Shown here piece after piece: positions 1 to 9,500 of a DNA stretch of 13,050 nt. This stretch comes from Gryganskiella cystojenkinii (Eukaryota > Mortierellomycota > Mortierellomycetes > Mortierellales > Mortierellaceae). The notes beneath the pieces were generated by a model. It searched no databases, was not told the DNA's origin, and was given only the letters and a program-made list of their open reading frames with translations. The stretch covers positions 344 to 13,393 of the forward strand of contig JAAAIG010000713.1 of assembly GCA_015852425.1 (NCBI GenBank), given 5' to 3'. How positions within the stretch are numbered: position 1 is the stretch's first letter; the number at the start of each line of letters is the position of its first letter. Both the position numbers and the translations under genes were made by a program.

Positions 1-3000
1 TCGAGCACGAGCATGAGCACACGCCTTTTTACTCTTACCACGCTGAAAAGGCGCTAAAGTTGGTAAGTTTCTCTTTTTATCTTTCTTTCTTTGTTGATCC
101 GGGTCGTTTTGTTCTGCTCTCATTTCCCTTCTCCACAAAAACACAGTTAAGCATCTGTGTCCGTCACTCTGTTTGGACGTAAACAAGATTGGCACGCGAA
201 ATTTAATTGAGCAACAGCACACCGCCACACCTTAAAATAATTTCCGATCCCTCCACTCTTTACTCATATCAATCAAATGCCCTTTCTCACTGAACATAGG
301 AGGACAACAAGTATTTGGCCCACGAGACCCATACCCCCTCCAAGCCCTTCATTGCTGGATTGTCCACGCTCCCCAAGGTGACCAAGGCCGCCATGCTCTT
401 TGATAACACCCCCGAGAACCTCCGCAAGCTCGACGCCGATGCTGGTTTCATGGAAGAGTCAAAGGCCGAGGAGAACACAAAGCCCAACTTCGCTCCCAAC
501 GACGAAATCACGCTCGAACTCCAATCGCTCTACACCAACTTCCAAAAGTGTCTCGATCTCCGCGAAAAGTACATGAAGGTCTCTTGCCAGCGTGTCGGTG
601 ACAATCCGAGCGATAAGGATGACTGGGTCATCTACCCTCCTCCTCCTCCACCCTCTTGGCCCATTACCGAGAACAAGGGCCGTGTGACTGATGGACCTGA
701 CAGCATTGGCAACGACTTTGTCCCCGAAGAGGTCCCCATTCCTGGCGTCTGCGACTTTGTCTATGAACTCGATGACACCGGAATTTTCCAGGTATGATGA
801 TTCTTTTATGTGTGGCAATGGCCCTCTTCTTCAAAAGGTCGTAACGGAATCAACCATTATGCACATCACTAACAGCGACGTACATAACCCCATAGGTCTA
901 CGAGAACAAGGACGACCAGGTCAAAAGCCAGCCAATCGTTCAAGTACCTACACCTAAAGAGTACTTCCAAGACTTGGACTTTGTTTTGTCGGTCATTTCG
1001 GACGGCCCCACCAAGAGCTTTGCCTTCCGTCGTCTGAAGTACCTCGAGTCCAAATGGAACATGTACATTCTCTTGAACGAGTACGAGGAGTTGGCTGAGG
1101 CTAAGCGTGTCCCCCATCGTGATTTCTACAACGTTCGTAAGGTCGACACCCACGTCCATCACAGTTCTTGCATGAACCAGAAACATTTGCTCCGTTTCAT
1201 CAAGGCCAAGATGCGCAAGACTCCCAAGGACGTTGTCATTTTCCGTGATGGCAAGGATCTGACCTTGGAGGAAGTGTTCCAGTCCTTGAATCTCACTGCC
1301 TACGACCTCAGCATCGATACCATGGACATGCATGTATGTATCTATCATTTGTCCGCTATTTTCTCAACCCTGTATACATATATATCTGCATTTAAGCATG
1401 GCTTTAACCTTTATTTGTACATTTATCAATTCGTAGGCCCACAAAGACTCATTCCACCGGTTTGACAAGTTTAACTTGAAGTACAACCCTATCGGCGAGT
1501 CTCGTCTTCGCGAGATTTTCATGAAGACAGACAACAAGATCCAGGGACGTTACCTCGCCGATATCACTAAAGGTAAGGTTTGCTTTTTACTTTTTTGCAG
1601 TTGACAGCTCTCAAAGCCCGGACTCGTCCGTCAAGTGTACTTACTAACTACATACTCCCATGTCTTGTGCCACAACAACAAACAGAGGTCATCTCTGATT
1701 TGGAGCAGAGCAAGTACCAAATGGCCGAGTACCGTATCTCGATTTATGGTCGCAGCGAGGACGAGTGGGACAAGCTCGCTGACTGGGTCGTGAACAACCG
1801 CTTGTTCTCGCCGAATGTTCGCTGGTTGATCCAAGTCCCCCGTCTTTACAACGTCTACAAGGCCACCAAGACCGTCGAGAACTTTGAGAAGGTTATCCAG
1901 AACCTCTTCAAGCCTTTGTTTGAGGTCACGTCGGATCCCAGCACGCACCCCAACCTGCACATCTTTTTGCAGCGCGTTATCGGTTTTGATTCTGTGGATG
2001 ACGAGTCCAAGGCCGAGCGCCGAATCTACAAAAAGTACCCTTACCCTCGCGTCTGGAACACGGCCATGAACCCTCCTTACAGTTACTACATCTACTACAT
2101 GTTTGCCAACATGACCAGCCTTAACCGTTTCCGCCAGATGCGTGGATTCAGTGAGTTTGACTATCTTAAAGCAGGCGATTGTTCTTGCAAGGACGTACAC
2201 CGAGAACCAACCATTAATGTTCACATCTTTCATTTTCTCTTTTGTAGACACCTTCGTCTTCAGACCTCACTGCGGAGAGGCCGGCGATACGGACCATTTG
2301 ACCTCTGCGTTCTTGACCTCGTTTGGAATCTCTCACGGAATTTTGCTTCGCAAGGTCCCTGCCCTCCAGTACTTGTTCTACTTGACCCAGATGGGTATTG
2401 CTATGTCTCCGCTCTCAAACAATGCACTTTTCCTCGACTATGAGCGCAACCCTTTCCCGGCCTTCTTCCATCGTGGTCTTAACGTTAGTTTGAGTACCGA
2501 TGATCCTCTCCAGTTCCATTTTACCAAGGAGCCTCTGATCGAAGAGTACTCTGTTGCTGCTCAGGTATGGTTTTATGCTCTATTCTTTGTTAAATTTTCA
2601 GCACCTTCCTTCGCGATCAAGCAAGGCATTAACGAGCCCCGCTCTCTCCTCTTGACTTCTCTCTCTTTTCTAGATCTGGAAGTTGTCTGGTGCCGACATG
2701 TGCGAGATCTCGCGCAACTCTGTGAAGCACTCTGGTTTCGAAAACAAGGTCAAGAAGCACTGGATCGGCAAAAAGTGGTACCTCCCTGGCGTCCAGGGCA
2801 ACGACATGGAAAAGACCAACGTGCCTAACATTCGAGTTGCTTTCCGTCACGAAACCCTGCGCGAGGAGCTTGATATGCTCCAACGGTACTCCCAGATTGC
2901 GCATCCCCCCATGTTCACAACCGCAAACCAAGAGATGAGCAAGCGCATGGCTTCCTCGACACCTTCTCCAGCCACGTTCTTGTTCAACGGCAGTGGTCAC

Positions 3001-3345
3001 ACTGGTGGCTCAGGTAGTGTTAGCCCCCACCCTATGGCTCCCAACTCGCCTTTTGCCCTAAACCCGACTCAGCCTACCTTGGCGCCTGGAATGATGGATG
3101 TGAGTGATATGAACTTGGTTCAGACTCATCCTCATTTGCCCAGAACCTCGATTGAGACTGTCCACGAGACTGGTGGAGTGATCCACACGAACGTAATGAC
3201 GGTTGCGCATCAGCTTGGTATGCTCTCGGTCGTGGCCGGCGTCTCCGAGATGGCTGAGCGTGCTGCGCACAAGAAGAGGGAGCGTCTTCGTTTGGCCGCT
3301 GAACAGAGAATCGAAGAGGAGGAACTGGAGCCTAATGAGCAGTAA
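1..3345 (+). CDS. AMD1: AMP deaminase, 5'-partial, 7 exons visible
   Basis: Hydrolyses AMP to IMP and ammonia in the cytosolic purine nucleotide cycle. The window opens inside the gene, codon phase starting at base 3. Exons: 1-62, 300-791, 896-1333, 1437-1572, 1686-2150, 2248-2564, 2674-3345. Every intron is GT-AG and the frame stays open across all junctions, giving about 859 residues plus stop. Metal and catalytic motifs of the family are intact: HVHH in DTHVHHSS (HxH at 1151-1159), RPHCGEAGD (His and Glu at 2268-2279), [10 protein letters not shown], and STDDPLQFH with its Asp pair at 2499-2504. [12 protein letters not shown] begins the conserved N-terminal part. After the catalytic domain (about 2890) comes a roughly 150-residue Pro/Ser/Thr-rich tail ending in a charged, probably helical stretch ([15 protein letters not shown]). 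The family assignment is firm; only the start and N-terminal regulatory region are missing. Confidence 0.96.
1642..1648 (+). promoter_or_regulatory. Splicing branch point TACTAAC in AMP deaminase intron
   Basis: A perfect TACTAAC branch-point consensus lies 37 nt upstream of the acceptor that ends at 1685, inside the 113-nt intron 1573-1685. It supports this intron call. The preceding intron 792-895 has a similar CACTAAC at 867-873, 22 nt before its acceptor. Confidence 0.75.
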
Positions 3346-3431
3346 GCTACCCAAGTGGTTTTTGTTGTCCAACAACACCGAATAGCATGCACTCATTCAG
3401 TCAGTCCATTGGATTAAAATGACAATGTAAC

Positions 3432-3437
3432 AATAAA
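3432..3437 (+). terminator. Polyadenylation signal AATAAA of AMP deaminase
   Basis: A canonical AATAAA begins 87 nt after the AMP deaminase stop codon, in the 247-bp space between two convergent genes. Position and sequence fit a 3'-end processing signal; the cleavage site itself cannot be seen. Confidence 0.6.
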
Positions 3438-3540
3438 AGTTTGAGAGTGAAATGAAAGTCAGATCGTGTTGTTGTTTGAGAAAGCTAGCGAATGATTAAA
3501 AGAAGAAGCAGTGTGGACGAGATTGAAGACTATCTACGCT

Positions 3541-3546
3541 TTTATT
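3541..3546 (-). terminator. Polyadenylation signal AATAAA of the mucin-like gene
   Basis: TTTATT on the + strand is AATAAA on the - strand, about 47 nt beyond the stop codon of the minus-strand gene ending at 3593. It is the natural 3'-end signal for that gene. The two convergent transcripts end about 100 bp apart. Confidence 0.55.
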
Positions 3547-3592
3547 ATAGGGGGAAATTACAATGTTTACAATGGAAAAAGGAAACGCGCGA

Positions 3593-5377
3593 TCATAGCG
3601 GCTCCAAGTTGGTGGTGTCGAACAGACTACCAGACCCGTTGTGACCGTCCTGAAACTGTGGGTGCCGTCTTTCAAAAGTGTTGAGACTGGATACGTTACC
3701 CGTCGTTACTACCGCTCCTACCGCGGAAGAAGATCCTTCTTGAGGTGCATGACTCGTTCTTGTCGAGACCGGGGGAATCGTGGCTAACGGTGGTGGAACA
3801 TATCCCGCTGACAGGGGCCTTGGTTGTGAAACTGTGGGTCGAGAGGAGTGGTTCACAGCTGGCGGTCTGATGCCTTCAAAGGCAGATACTCCGTCACGTG
3901 GCGCTGCTGGCAGTGCTTCATTAAACCCAGACATGTTCGAGCTGGAGGAAGGATATCGATCTACAGTATTCATTAGCGGTAAGGGTCCGATAGTCATTGT
4001 TCCCTCGGCAGGAATGGCGGTTAAATCCAACAGTCCGAAGTCGCCAGCCGAGCTTGTGGGCGATGCCGGCATAAGAATTGCATATTGTCCATCGAAACTT
4101 GCTCGGTTATCCAGTCTCAGATTAGGCCGATTGCTGTTTGGGGTCGAGTTGTAGAAGGGATTGATTGCTGGAGGAAGAGGAGGTGGACCCAGTGCAGGTG
4201 GCAGCCCGCTAGGCCACGTCCCGCTTCCTCCAGGCGGACCTGTGACTTGGTTCGCCGATGGTGGTATTTGATTCGACGCGCCACCTAGATGCTGACCGCC
4301 ACTGCTGCCCGGGCCACTGGTGCCGAGCGGTTGTTGGTGCGCCACTCCCTGAGAACTAACTCCTTGAGGTGTTGGATTATTTTGCAGGCCGTGACCAAAA
4401 TTTTGTTCCGCTCCTCCAACATTGTTTTGTCCCGGTTGACCTTGATGCGCTTGTCCTTGAGAAGATGGACCTTGTGTCTGAGATGTGCCTTGGTGTCCTC
4501 CCTGTTCACCTCCATGGTGGCCTCCATGATGGTCTCCATGATGATCTCCATGATGATGGTGCTGGTTGTGGTGGTGCCCTTGCATATCGTGATGTCCCAT
4601 ATGATGACCAACATGATTGTAGTCGCCTCCGTGATACATCGGCTCCAGCTCGTGATGCTGCGTGCCTCCATGATCTGGTTCATCGTAGTCCTGGCTGTGG
4701 TGCTGGTCGTTCCGGTAGTGATGATGATCCTGTGGATGGTAACCCGGTGAGGGAGAATGGTGATGGTCGATAGGCAAATGGTCAAAGTCATGCTGTGTCA
4801 AAGCTTTGTGGTGTCTCTTGCGAGCCTTCATCACAAACACGGTTGCGATAAAGCCAATGACGGCCACTGCTCCTACGGCGATTCCGATGGTGGCGGTCAT
4901 TGGAAATCCAGAGTCCGTCTTTGAGACAGAGGTAGGGGAGACTATGCTGGCTGGAGATGATACAGATGAGGATAAGGGAGAGTAGGAGGAGAAAGAGAAA
5001 AAGGGACTGAGCGTAGGCATAGTAGGAGTAGCATTTGATGACGATGACGACAATGAAGAAGAAGAGGACGTGGAGGAGAAGGTATGAGGAGGCACTACTT
5101 TTGTGCGGGACGTACGTGAAGAAATGGTTGGGATTATCGTGACAGAGGTCAGAGGGATTGTCGTGATGGTTTGTACGGGGGTGGTGGTGGAGTGTACAGG
5201 AACTGTTGTACTTGCGACAGTGGTCGGTGGAGGTAGAGTTGTGGTGGTTGTCGTTGTTGTTGTGGTGGTAGTGGATGTCGTCGTAGTTGTGGTAGTGTTT
5301 GTGGTGACCGGCACGGTGGTCGTCGTAGTGGGCGTCGTCGTCGTCGTATTTGTGTGTGGTGGGACAATAATTATCAT
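3593..5377 (-). CDS. Thr/Ser-rich single-pass membrane protein with His-rich tail; N-terminus uncertain
   Basis: Not a named family I can identify; the architecture resembles fungal wall-stress sensors (Mid2/Wsc type). From the first in-frame ATG (5375-5377, A at -3) the protein is 594 aa. Residues 9-90 are nearly all Thr with Pro and Val, 99-150 are Ser-rich, both typical of O-mannosylated ectodomains, and NxT sequons are present. One membrane segment follows (about 159-183, IGIAVGAVAVIGFIATVFV) with a KARKRHHK stop-transfer, then a long tail: residues 189-288 hold 35 His of 100, followed by Gly/Gln/Pro/Ser-rich sequence to the C-terminus. The frame stays open 62 codons upstream of this ATG, to a stop at 5564-5566, with hydrophobic content but no ATG; the first codon of that open frame, at 5563, is TTG. 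A signal peptide is therefore not visible unless an upstream exon is spliced in. The gene is convergent with AMP deaminase and divergent from the USP gene. Confidence 0.72.
   Translation of the reverse strand: MIIIVPPHTNTTTTTPTTTTTVPVTTNTTTTTTTSTTTTTTTTTTTTLPPPTTVASTTVPVHSTTTPVQTITTIPLTSVTIIPTISSRTSRTKVVPPHTFSSTSSSSSLSSSSSNATPTMPTLSPFFSFSSYSPLSSSVSSPASIVSPTSVSKTDSGFPMTATIGIAVGAVAVIGFIATVFVMKARKRHHKALTQHDFDHLPIDHHHSPSPGYHPQDHHHYRNDQHHSQDYDEPDHGGTQHHELEPMYHGGDYNHVGHHMGHHDMQGHHHNQHHHHGDHHGDHHGGHHGGEQGGHQGTSQTQGPSSQGQAHQGQPGQNNVGGAEQNFGHGLQNNPTPQGVSSQGVAHQQPLGTSGPGSSGGQHLGGASNQIPPSANQVTGPPGGSGTWPSGLPPALGPPPLPPAINPFYNSTPNSNRPNLRLDNRASFDGQYAILMPASPTSSAGDFGLLDLTAIPAEGTMTIGPLPLMNTVDRYPSSSSNMSGFNEALPAAPRDGVSAFEGIRPPAVNHSSRPTVSQPRPLSAGYVPPPLATIPPVSTRTSHAPQEGSSSAVGAVVTTGNVSSLNTFERRHPQFQDGHNGSGSLFDTTNLEPL
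4509..4556 (-). repeat. Four 12-bp tandem repeats encoding HHG(D/G)
   Basis: Four consecutive 12-bp units (4509-4520, 4521-4532, 4533-4544, 4545-4556) have the form (C/T)CTCCATG(A/G)TG(A/G) on the + strand; the last two are identical. On the coding strand they encode HHGD, HHGD, HHGG, HHGG inside the His-rich tail. The unit is a multiple of three, so copy-number change would keep the frame. Confidence 0.85.
5216..5345 (-). repeat. Degenerate ACN trinucleotide tract (poly-Thr)
   Basis: The + strand reads as a run of GTN triplets (GTT, GTC, GTG, GTA), so the coding strand is mostly ACN, encoding poly-Thr interrupted by a few Val, Pro, Ser and Asn. All four synonymous Thr codons are used, so this is an old, selected low-complexity tract and not a fresh microsatellite. 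Confidence 0.75.
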
Positions 5378-6253
5378 CTTGAGCGAGGTTATGAGAAGTG
5401 GCGTGAGGATGAGCGGCGATGGTAAGATAAAGTGAACGGTGGGATGAAGGGTTAGACTGTTGGCTGACCAAGAAAAAGCAAAGCAAAAGCTGGAAAAAAA
5501 AAGAGCGAAAGAGAAAAGGGAGGAGAGGAGAAAGAGGTAAAAGAGGAGGGAAGAGAGAGACAATCAAACGTGTCAACAATCAGGGTTCTAAATATGTGTC
5601 CGGGAACGTGTGCTTTGCAGCTTTTGTTTTGGTGCTGTTGAGTTGTTTTGTTTTTCAGGCTCTTTGTTATTGCTGTCATGCATCTGCTGCTTGCGTTTGC
5701 CACCGCTCGTTGATCTCGATTTTCAGAGCATCTCCGAGAAGAACGAGGCTTTTTGTCTCTGGTCTACGCGGAGTCGAGGGTTATATTCCCCAGAATATCA
5801 AGGTCGAGACCCGAAGGTCCATGTTCGGGGTTATTATTATTTTATGAGCCGTTCGGGGAGAGGGGTTTTCAGCGGAGTCTCTCTCCGTCTCTAAAAAAAA
5901 GGGCAAGAGAGGCACGAAATAGACCCTGGCCTAGACCGCGAATGGTGAACAATGCGCCGACGAAGATGCAAAAAAATTTACTGCTCTCCGTTCGTCCCTT
6001 TTGGAAAAGACAGGGGAGCTGACTCTTATTTTAACTTTTGTGGCGGTGCTCTTGCACTCCTCAGTGGACTCCATGTCGACTCTTTGGTCCCACTGGAGCA
6101 AAAGGAACATTTCGATTTTGGAGTTGTTGGAGGGGGCGGCTGAAACGGAAACGACGTGACGATGTTGTGAATGCAAAACAGCACAGCCTCCTTAAAAGGG
6201 GACGGTGCTTCTCTTTGCGACCTTCAGAGAGGATCCACTGATCTCCATTGCTT

Positions 6254-6258
6254 CCAAT
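6254..6258 (+). promoter_or_regulatory. CCAAT box upstream of the USP gene
   Basis: CCAATCA starts 328 bp upstream of the USP start codon. It matches the core bound by the HAP/CBF complex in fungi. A 5-bp motif is common by chance, so functional use is only a possibility. Confidence 0.3.
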
Positions 6259-6455
6259 CACGCTGCCGCTTTTGTTCCTCGGAGTAGGACAGTGACGGTC
6301 CTGTAACTGTTGTGCAAATAAAAGCGTCGTCTAGGTTGTCAGGACTGATTACTGTGTCCTTATTCTTGGATACAATAAACGTGACCAAAATAGCGTTTTC
6401 GTATTCTTCTCTTCAACTGTGTGTGAAATGTGTGGCCTCAAATTCGCTTGCATTA

Positions 6456-6463
6456 GTCACGTG
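6456..6463 (+). promoter_or_regulatory. E-box GTCACGTG upstream of the USP gene
   Basis: GTCACGTG matches the RTCACRTG consensus of the yeast bHLH factor Cbf1 and contains the CACGTG palindrome recognised by bHLH proteins generally. It lies about 120 bp upstream of the USP start. The motif match is direct; use in this fungus is inferred. Confidence 0.35.
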
Positions 6464-6491
6464 CAAACTAACGCGTCATTGTGTCCCCCGT

Positions 6492-6510
6492 TCGGGCATC
6501 CCAAGCCCGA
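6492..6510 (+). promoter_or_regulatory. Inverted repeat TCGGGC-N7-GCCCGA (contains CGG-N11-CCG)
   Basis: Perfect 6-bp inverted repeat about 72 bp before the USP start codon. Read as a protein site it has the CGG-N11-CCG spacing of Gal4-type Zn2Cys6 factors; read as RNA it could form a short leader hairpin. Neither use can be decided from sequence. Confidence 0.3.
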
Positions 6511-6581
6511 GATGTCGTGTGTTCATTTTCTATTGTTAATCCCCCCCATTCACCGACCTTCGTCTCACTCACTCTGTCTTT

Positions 6582-9500
6582 ATGGCACAAAAAAAGAAAA
6601 AGACAAACAAGTCAAAGGCCAAGGGCATGGTCCCACAGTCGTACAGTGTCGACACTACTGGTAACAAGGCACCAGCCCGAGATGTCTTGTCCATCACAAC
6701 ACCATCTGTCCCATGCTCACCTTGGCTTCCATACCTTTTATTTAGACGAGGCCATTCTTGCTCAAGTTATCGAAAGATCCAAGGAGACCTCCGATAATGC
6801 TGGAATCGCTAGCGTAGACGAGTCCATTATCTCCAGCGCCATCGAGGCTTCTTTAAGGGATCAGCTCGTACCCGTCTCCCCTCAAGAACAGCCACAATCA
6901 TTGGAATCTGTCTTTGGTCTGGACGAAAACGACGCTTTATTTGTTCAAGATTCTCAACTCGAGATCGGTGTCGAGAAGTGTCAACATGTTAAGGACGCTG
7001 TCAAACAAAAAGACTTCAAAAGAGCAATCATGGATATAAAGGATTGGGACCATTGCTGCACTTGCGTGACAATGAACGCCAAATTTAAGACCCTCGCCAA
7101 AACCATGAGACTAGCAGCGATGGTGCAGGCAGAGTTTACGGCCGACGAATTACCGGCGGATGCACTATGGATCTGCTTGACCTGCGGTGAGATCAACTGC
7201 GGCCGAGCATTGAAGGAACACGCTGTGGCACATGAAAAATCTAAGAAATCAAGTCATCCTCTTGCCATGAATCTTGCCTCATTGGACTGTTGGTAAGTTG
7301 TTGGTGGATTGTCGAACGGCTGTTCATTTTATTTATTTGGACCCAATCAGATCTGACTTTAATTGACCGGGTTTTTCTTATTTTGTCCCAAGGTGCTATG
7401 AGTGCGACGATCAACTCTTGACAACTAAAGGCAGGAATCCCGATGCGCGTGAATGTCAGACCATTCTCGCAAAGACTCTTCAGGCTAGACAGGCAAAGGC
7501 TCGAGGTGCGTTGACTATAGAATCTTGCAGATTCTTACTATGTGACTATTCGATGGACAGTCCTATTAATAACAACATATATCATTCTACGCTGTGCCAT
7601 ATCTTAGCCATTTCTGAAGCGCGAGCCAAAAACTCCAAGGGAGGAGCAAGCACTTCCATCGCGTCTACGATCTCTTCTGCAAAATCGAAGGTTCACGCAC
7701 CAGGACTGCAAAATTTGGGCAACACTTGCTTTTTCAACTCGGTAGTGCAGGTTCTGATAGAGACGCAGTCGCTTCGATCAATTTTCTCCGAGTCAGATCG
7801 AGCTAACTTCCCGCCATCACTCTCGATCGCCACCGACAAAGGTCTGGGGCCCCTGACAACAGTGTTCAAAGATTTTCTGTCGACCATGTGGAAGCAACAA
7901 GGAGGGACCGTCACGCCAAGGGACCTTTTCACTCAGATTGCTAAAAAGTGGAAGGTATTCCGTGGATTCCAAGAGCAGGACAGTCAAGAGTTGATGCGTC
8001 ATCTCTTGGATGGAATTCGACAAGAAGAGTTGGACCTGATCAAGAAGCGGACTGCGATTGAGAATGATCCATCCACCTCGGCCTGCCCGAGCGGTGTCGA
8101 TTTGAGCACTTCGAAGTTGGACTATATACCGTTCATTGACAGTTGCTTCTCAGGAAAGCTCGTCAGCGTCATTGTCTGCGACGCATGTAAGAAGGTACAG
8201 GACAAAATGGACTATGACCGGTGCTTATTTTTTGTTTTAGATGTATTTATTGACATTGTATTACATATTCGTAGTGTTCATATGCATATGAGCCCTATTT
8301 CGACTTGTCCCTGCCAGTCCGAGGTCTTCCAGAGGTAAAAAAAAAAAAAAAAAAAAAAGTTGATAACATGTAAGAGAAGGTACTCATTACTAGATTGTCG
8401 TGGTTAACTCAAGTTTTTAATATTTCATCGTGGAACTAGCCACCGGCGCCAGAAGGTGGAAGCTTGAAGGCACTCTTGATGGCTCGCTCGAGAAATATGG
8501 TCGATAAACCAGATGCTGACAACTCTTACGGCATCACCAAAGAGGAGCAAGGATCCGAGGCTCATTTGCGTCATGTTGAGAAGCTTCTAAAGACCGTGCC
8601 ATTGCAATCTTCTTCTGGTACTCTCTCGATCGAACGATCGTTGAACCAGTTCACGAGCGTTGATTCTCTTGATGGAGAAAACAAGTTTGCTTGCGAAAAT
8701 TGTTACAAGATCCAGAATGAGGGTCGTGTCACTCCAGAACTCAAAAGCAACGGAACCACAGCTGACGGGTCTCAAGAGACAGAGGATCAACAGGTGTCGG
8801 CTGATGTGGACAAGGTTGGCATGGCGACCAAGATAGAGACTGAGACCAAGGCGAACGGCGCCGATGGCAAGCCTGTTGAAAGGCAGCAACCAAAGAAGCA
8901 TGTACTCCGAAAGGCGTACAAGCGTTATCTCGTGTCGACTTTGCCACCAACCCTGGTATTGCACCTGAAGAGGTTTGAGCAGGCCAACTCGAAATTCGGC
9001 ATGATGAGAAAGATCGAAGACCAGGTCGATATCCCTGTCGAGTTGGATATGGCCCCGTATTGTATCCCGAAGAGTGAGGTTGAGGAAGAGGAAGGCTCTC
9101 TAGAGAACCAAGATCAAGAATCAAAGATCAAGGAATTGGCTGTGATCGAGACCACCGTGGACGGGACACCAATGACGACAAGGTATCGCCTATATGGCGC
9201 CACGGTCCATCAAGGGTCTCTGGCCAGTGGACATTACACCAACTTTGTGCTGTCGTCCAAGGTGGAAGCGCCACTAGCGTCGGAAAAGGACAATAACAAG
9301 CCAGCTCTGCATGTCGCGGTCACAGCTGCGAATGGTCAGGTCTTGCCCGACATTCCGCTCTCTGCCTTGTTGGCCCAACAAACAAAGAAGAAGGGCAAGA
9401 AAGGTGGCGGCAAGAAAGGCGGAAGTACCAACAACAGAAACGGCCAGGTTAATCAAGGCGACTTCAAAGCCAATACGGGCGAGGTTGAGATGACCGGGAA

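Larger units (their letters stand above)
5378..6581. other. Leader and intergenic region between divergent genes; no gene seen
   Basis: Holds the 5' sequences of the minus-strand membrane-protein gene and the plus-strand USP gene. From about 5480 to 5575 the - strand is a nearly pure pyrimidine tract ending in a good acceptor-like CAG (5492-5490), fitting either a CT-rich fungal leader or the end of a 5' intron. A GTTCGGGG octamer occurs twice (5823-5830 and 5851-5858), and AGGGG (5861-5865) resembles a stress element. Short open frames here have no recognisable domain or coding composition. No tRNA or other structured RNA was recognised. Confidence 0.6.

Noticed and set aside
4285..4791. Long alternative frames on both strands across the His-rich tail region
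   Set aside because: Low-complexity CAT/ATG repeats keep several frames open; only the - strand frame with poly-Thr, membrane helix and His tail continues to a full protein.
5103..5435. Val-rich 110-residue open frame on the + strand
   Set aside because: It is the exact antisense of the poly-Thr (ACN) tract, so GTN triplets read as Val in the complementary frame.
6312..6539. 75-residue open frame upstream of the USP gene
   Set aside because: No recognisable domain, biased composition absent, and it overlaps likely promoter and leader of the USP gene.
6504..6690. Near-repeat AGCCCGAGATGTC at 6504-6516 and 6674-6686
   Set aside because: About one exact 13-mer match of this kind is expected by chance in a window of this size.
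6481..6745. Open frame extending USP exon 2 upstream
   Set aside because: The extension runs through the first intron. The Lys-rich ATG exon at 6582 joins exon 2 in exact phase through a GT-AG intron, which is the better model.
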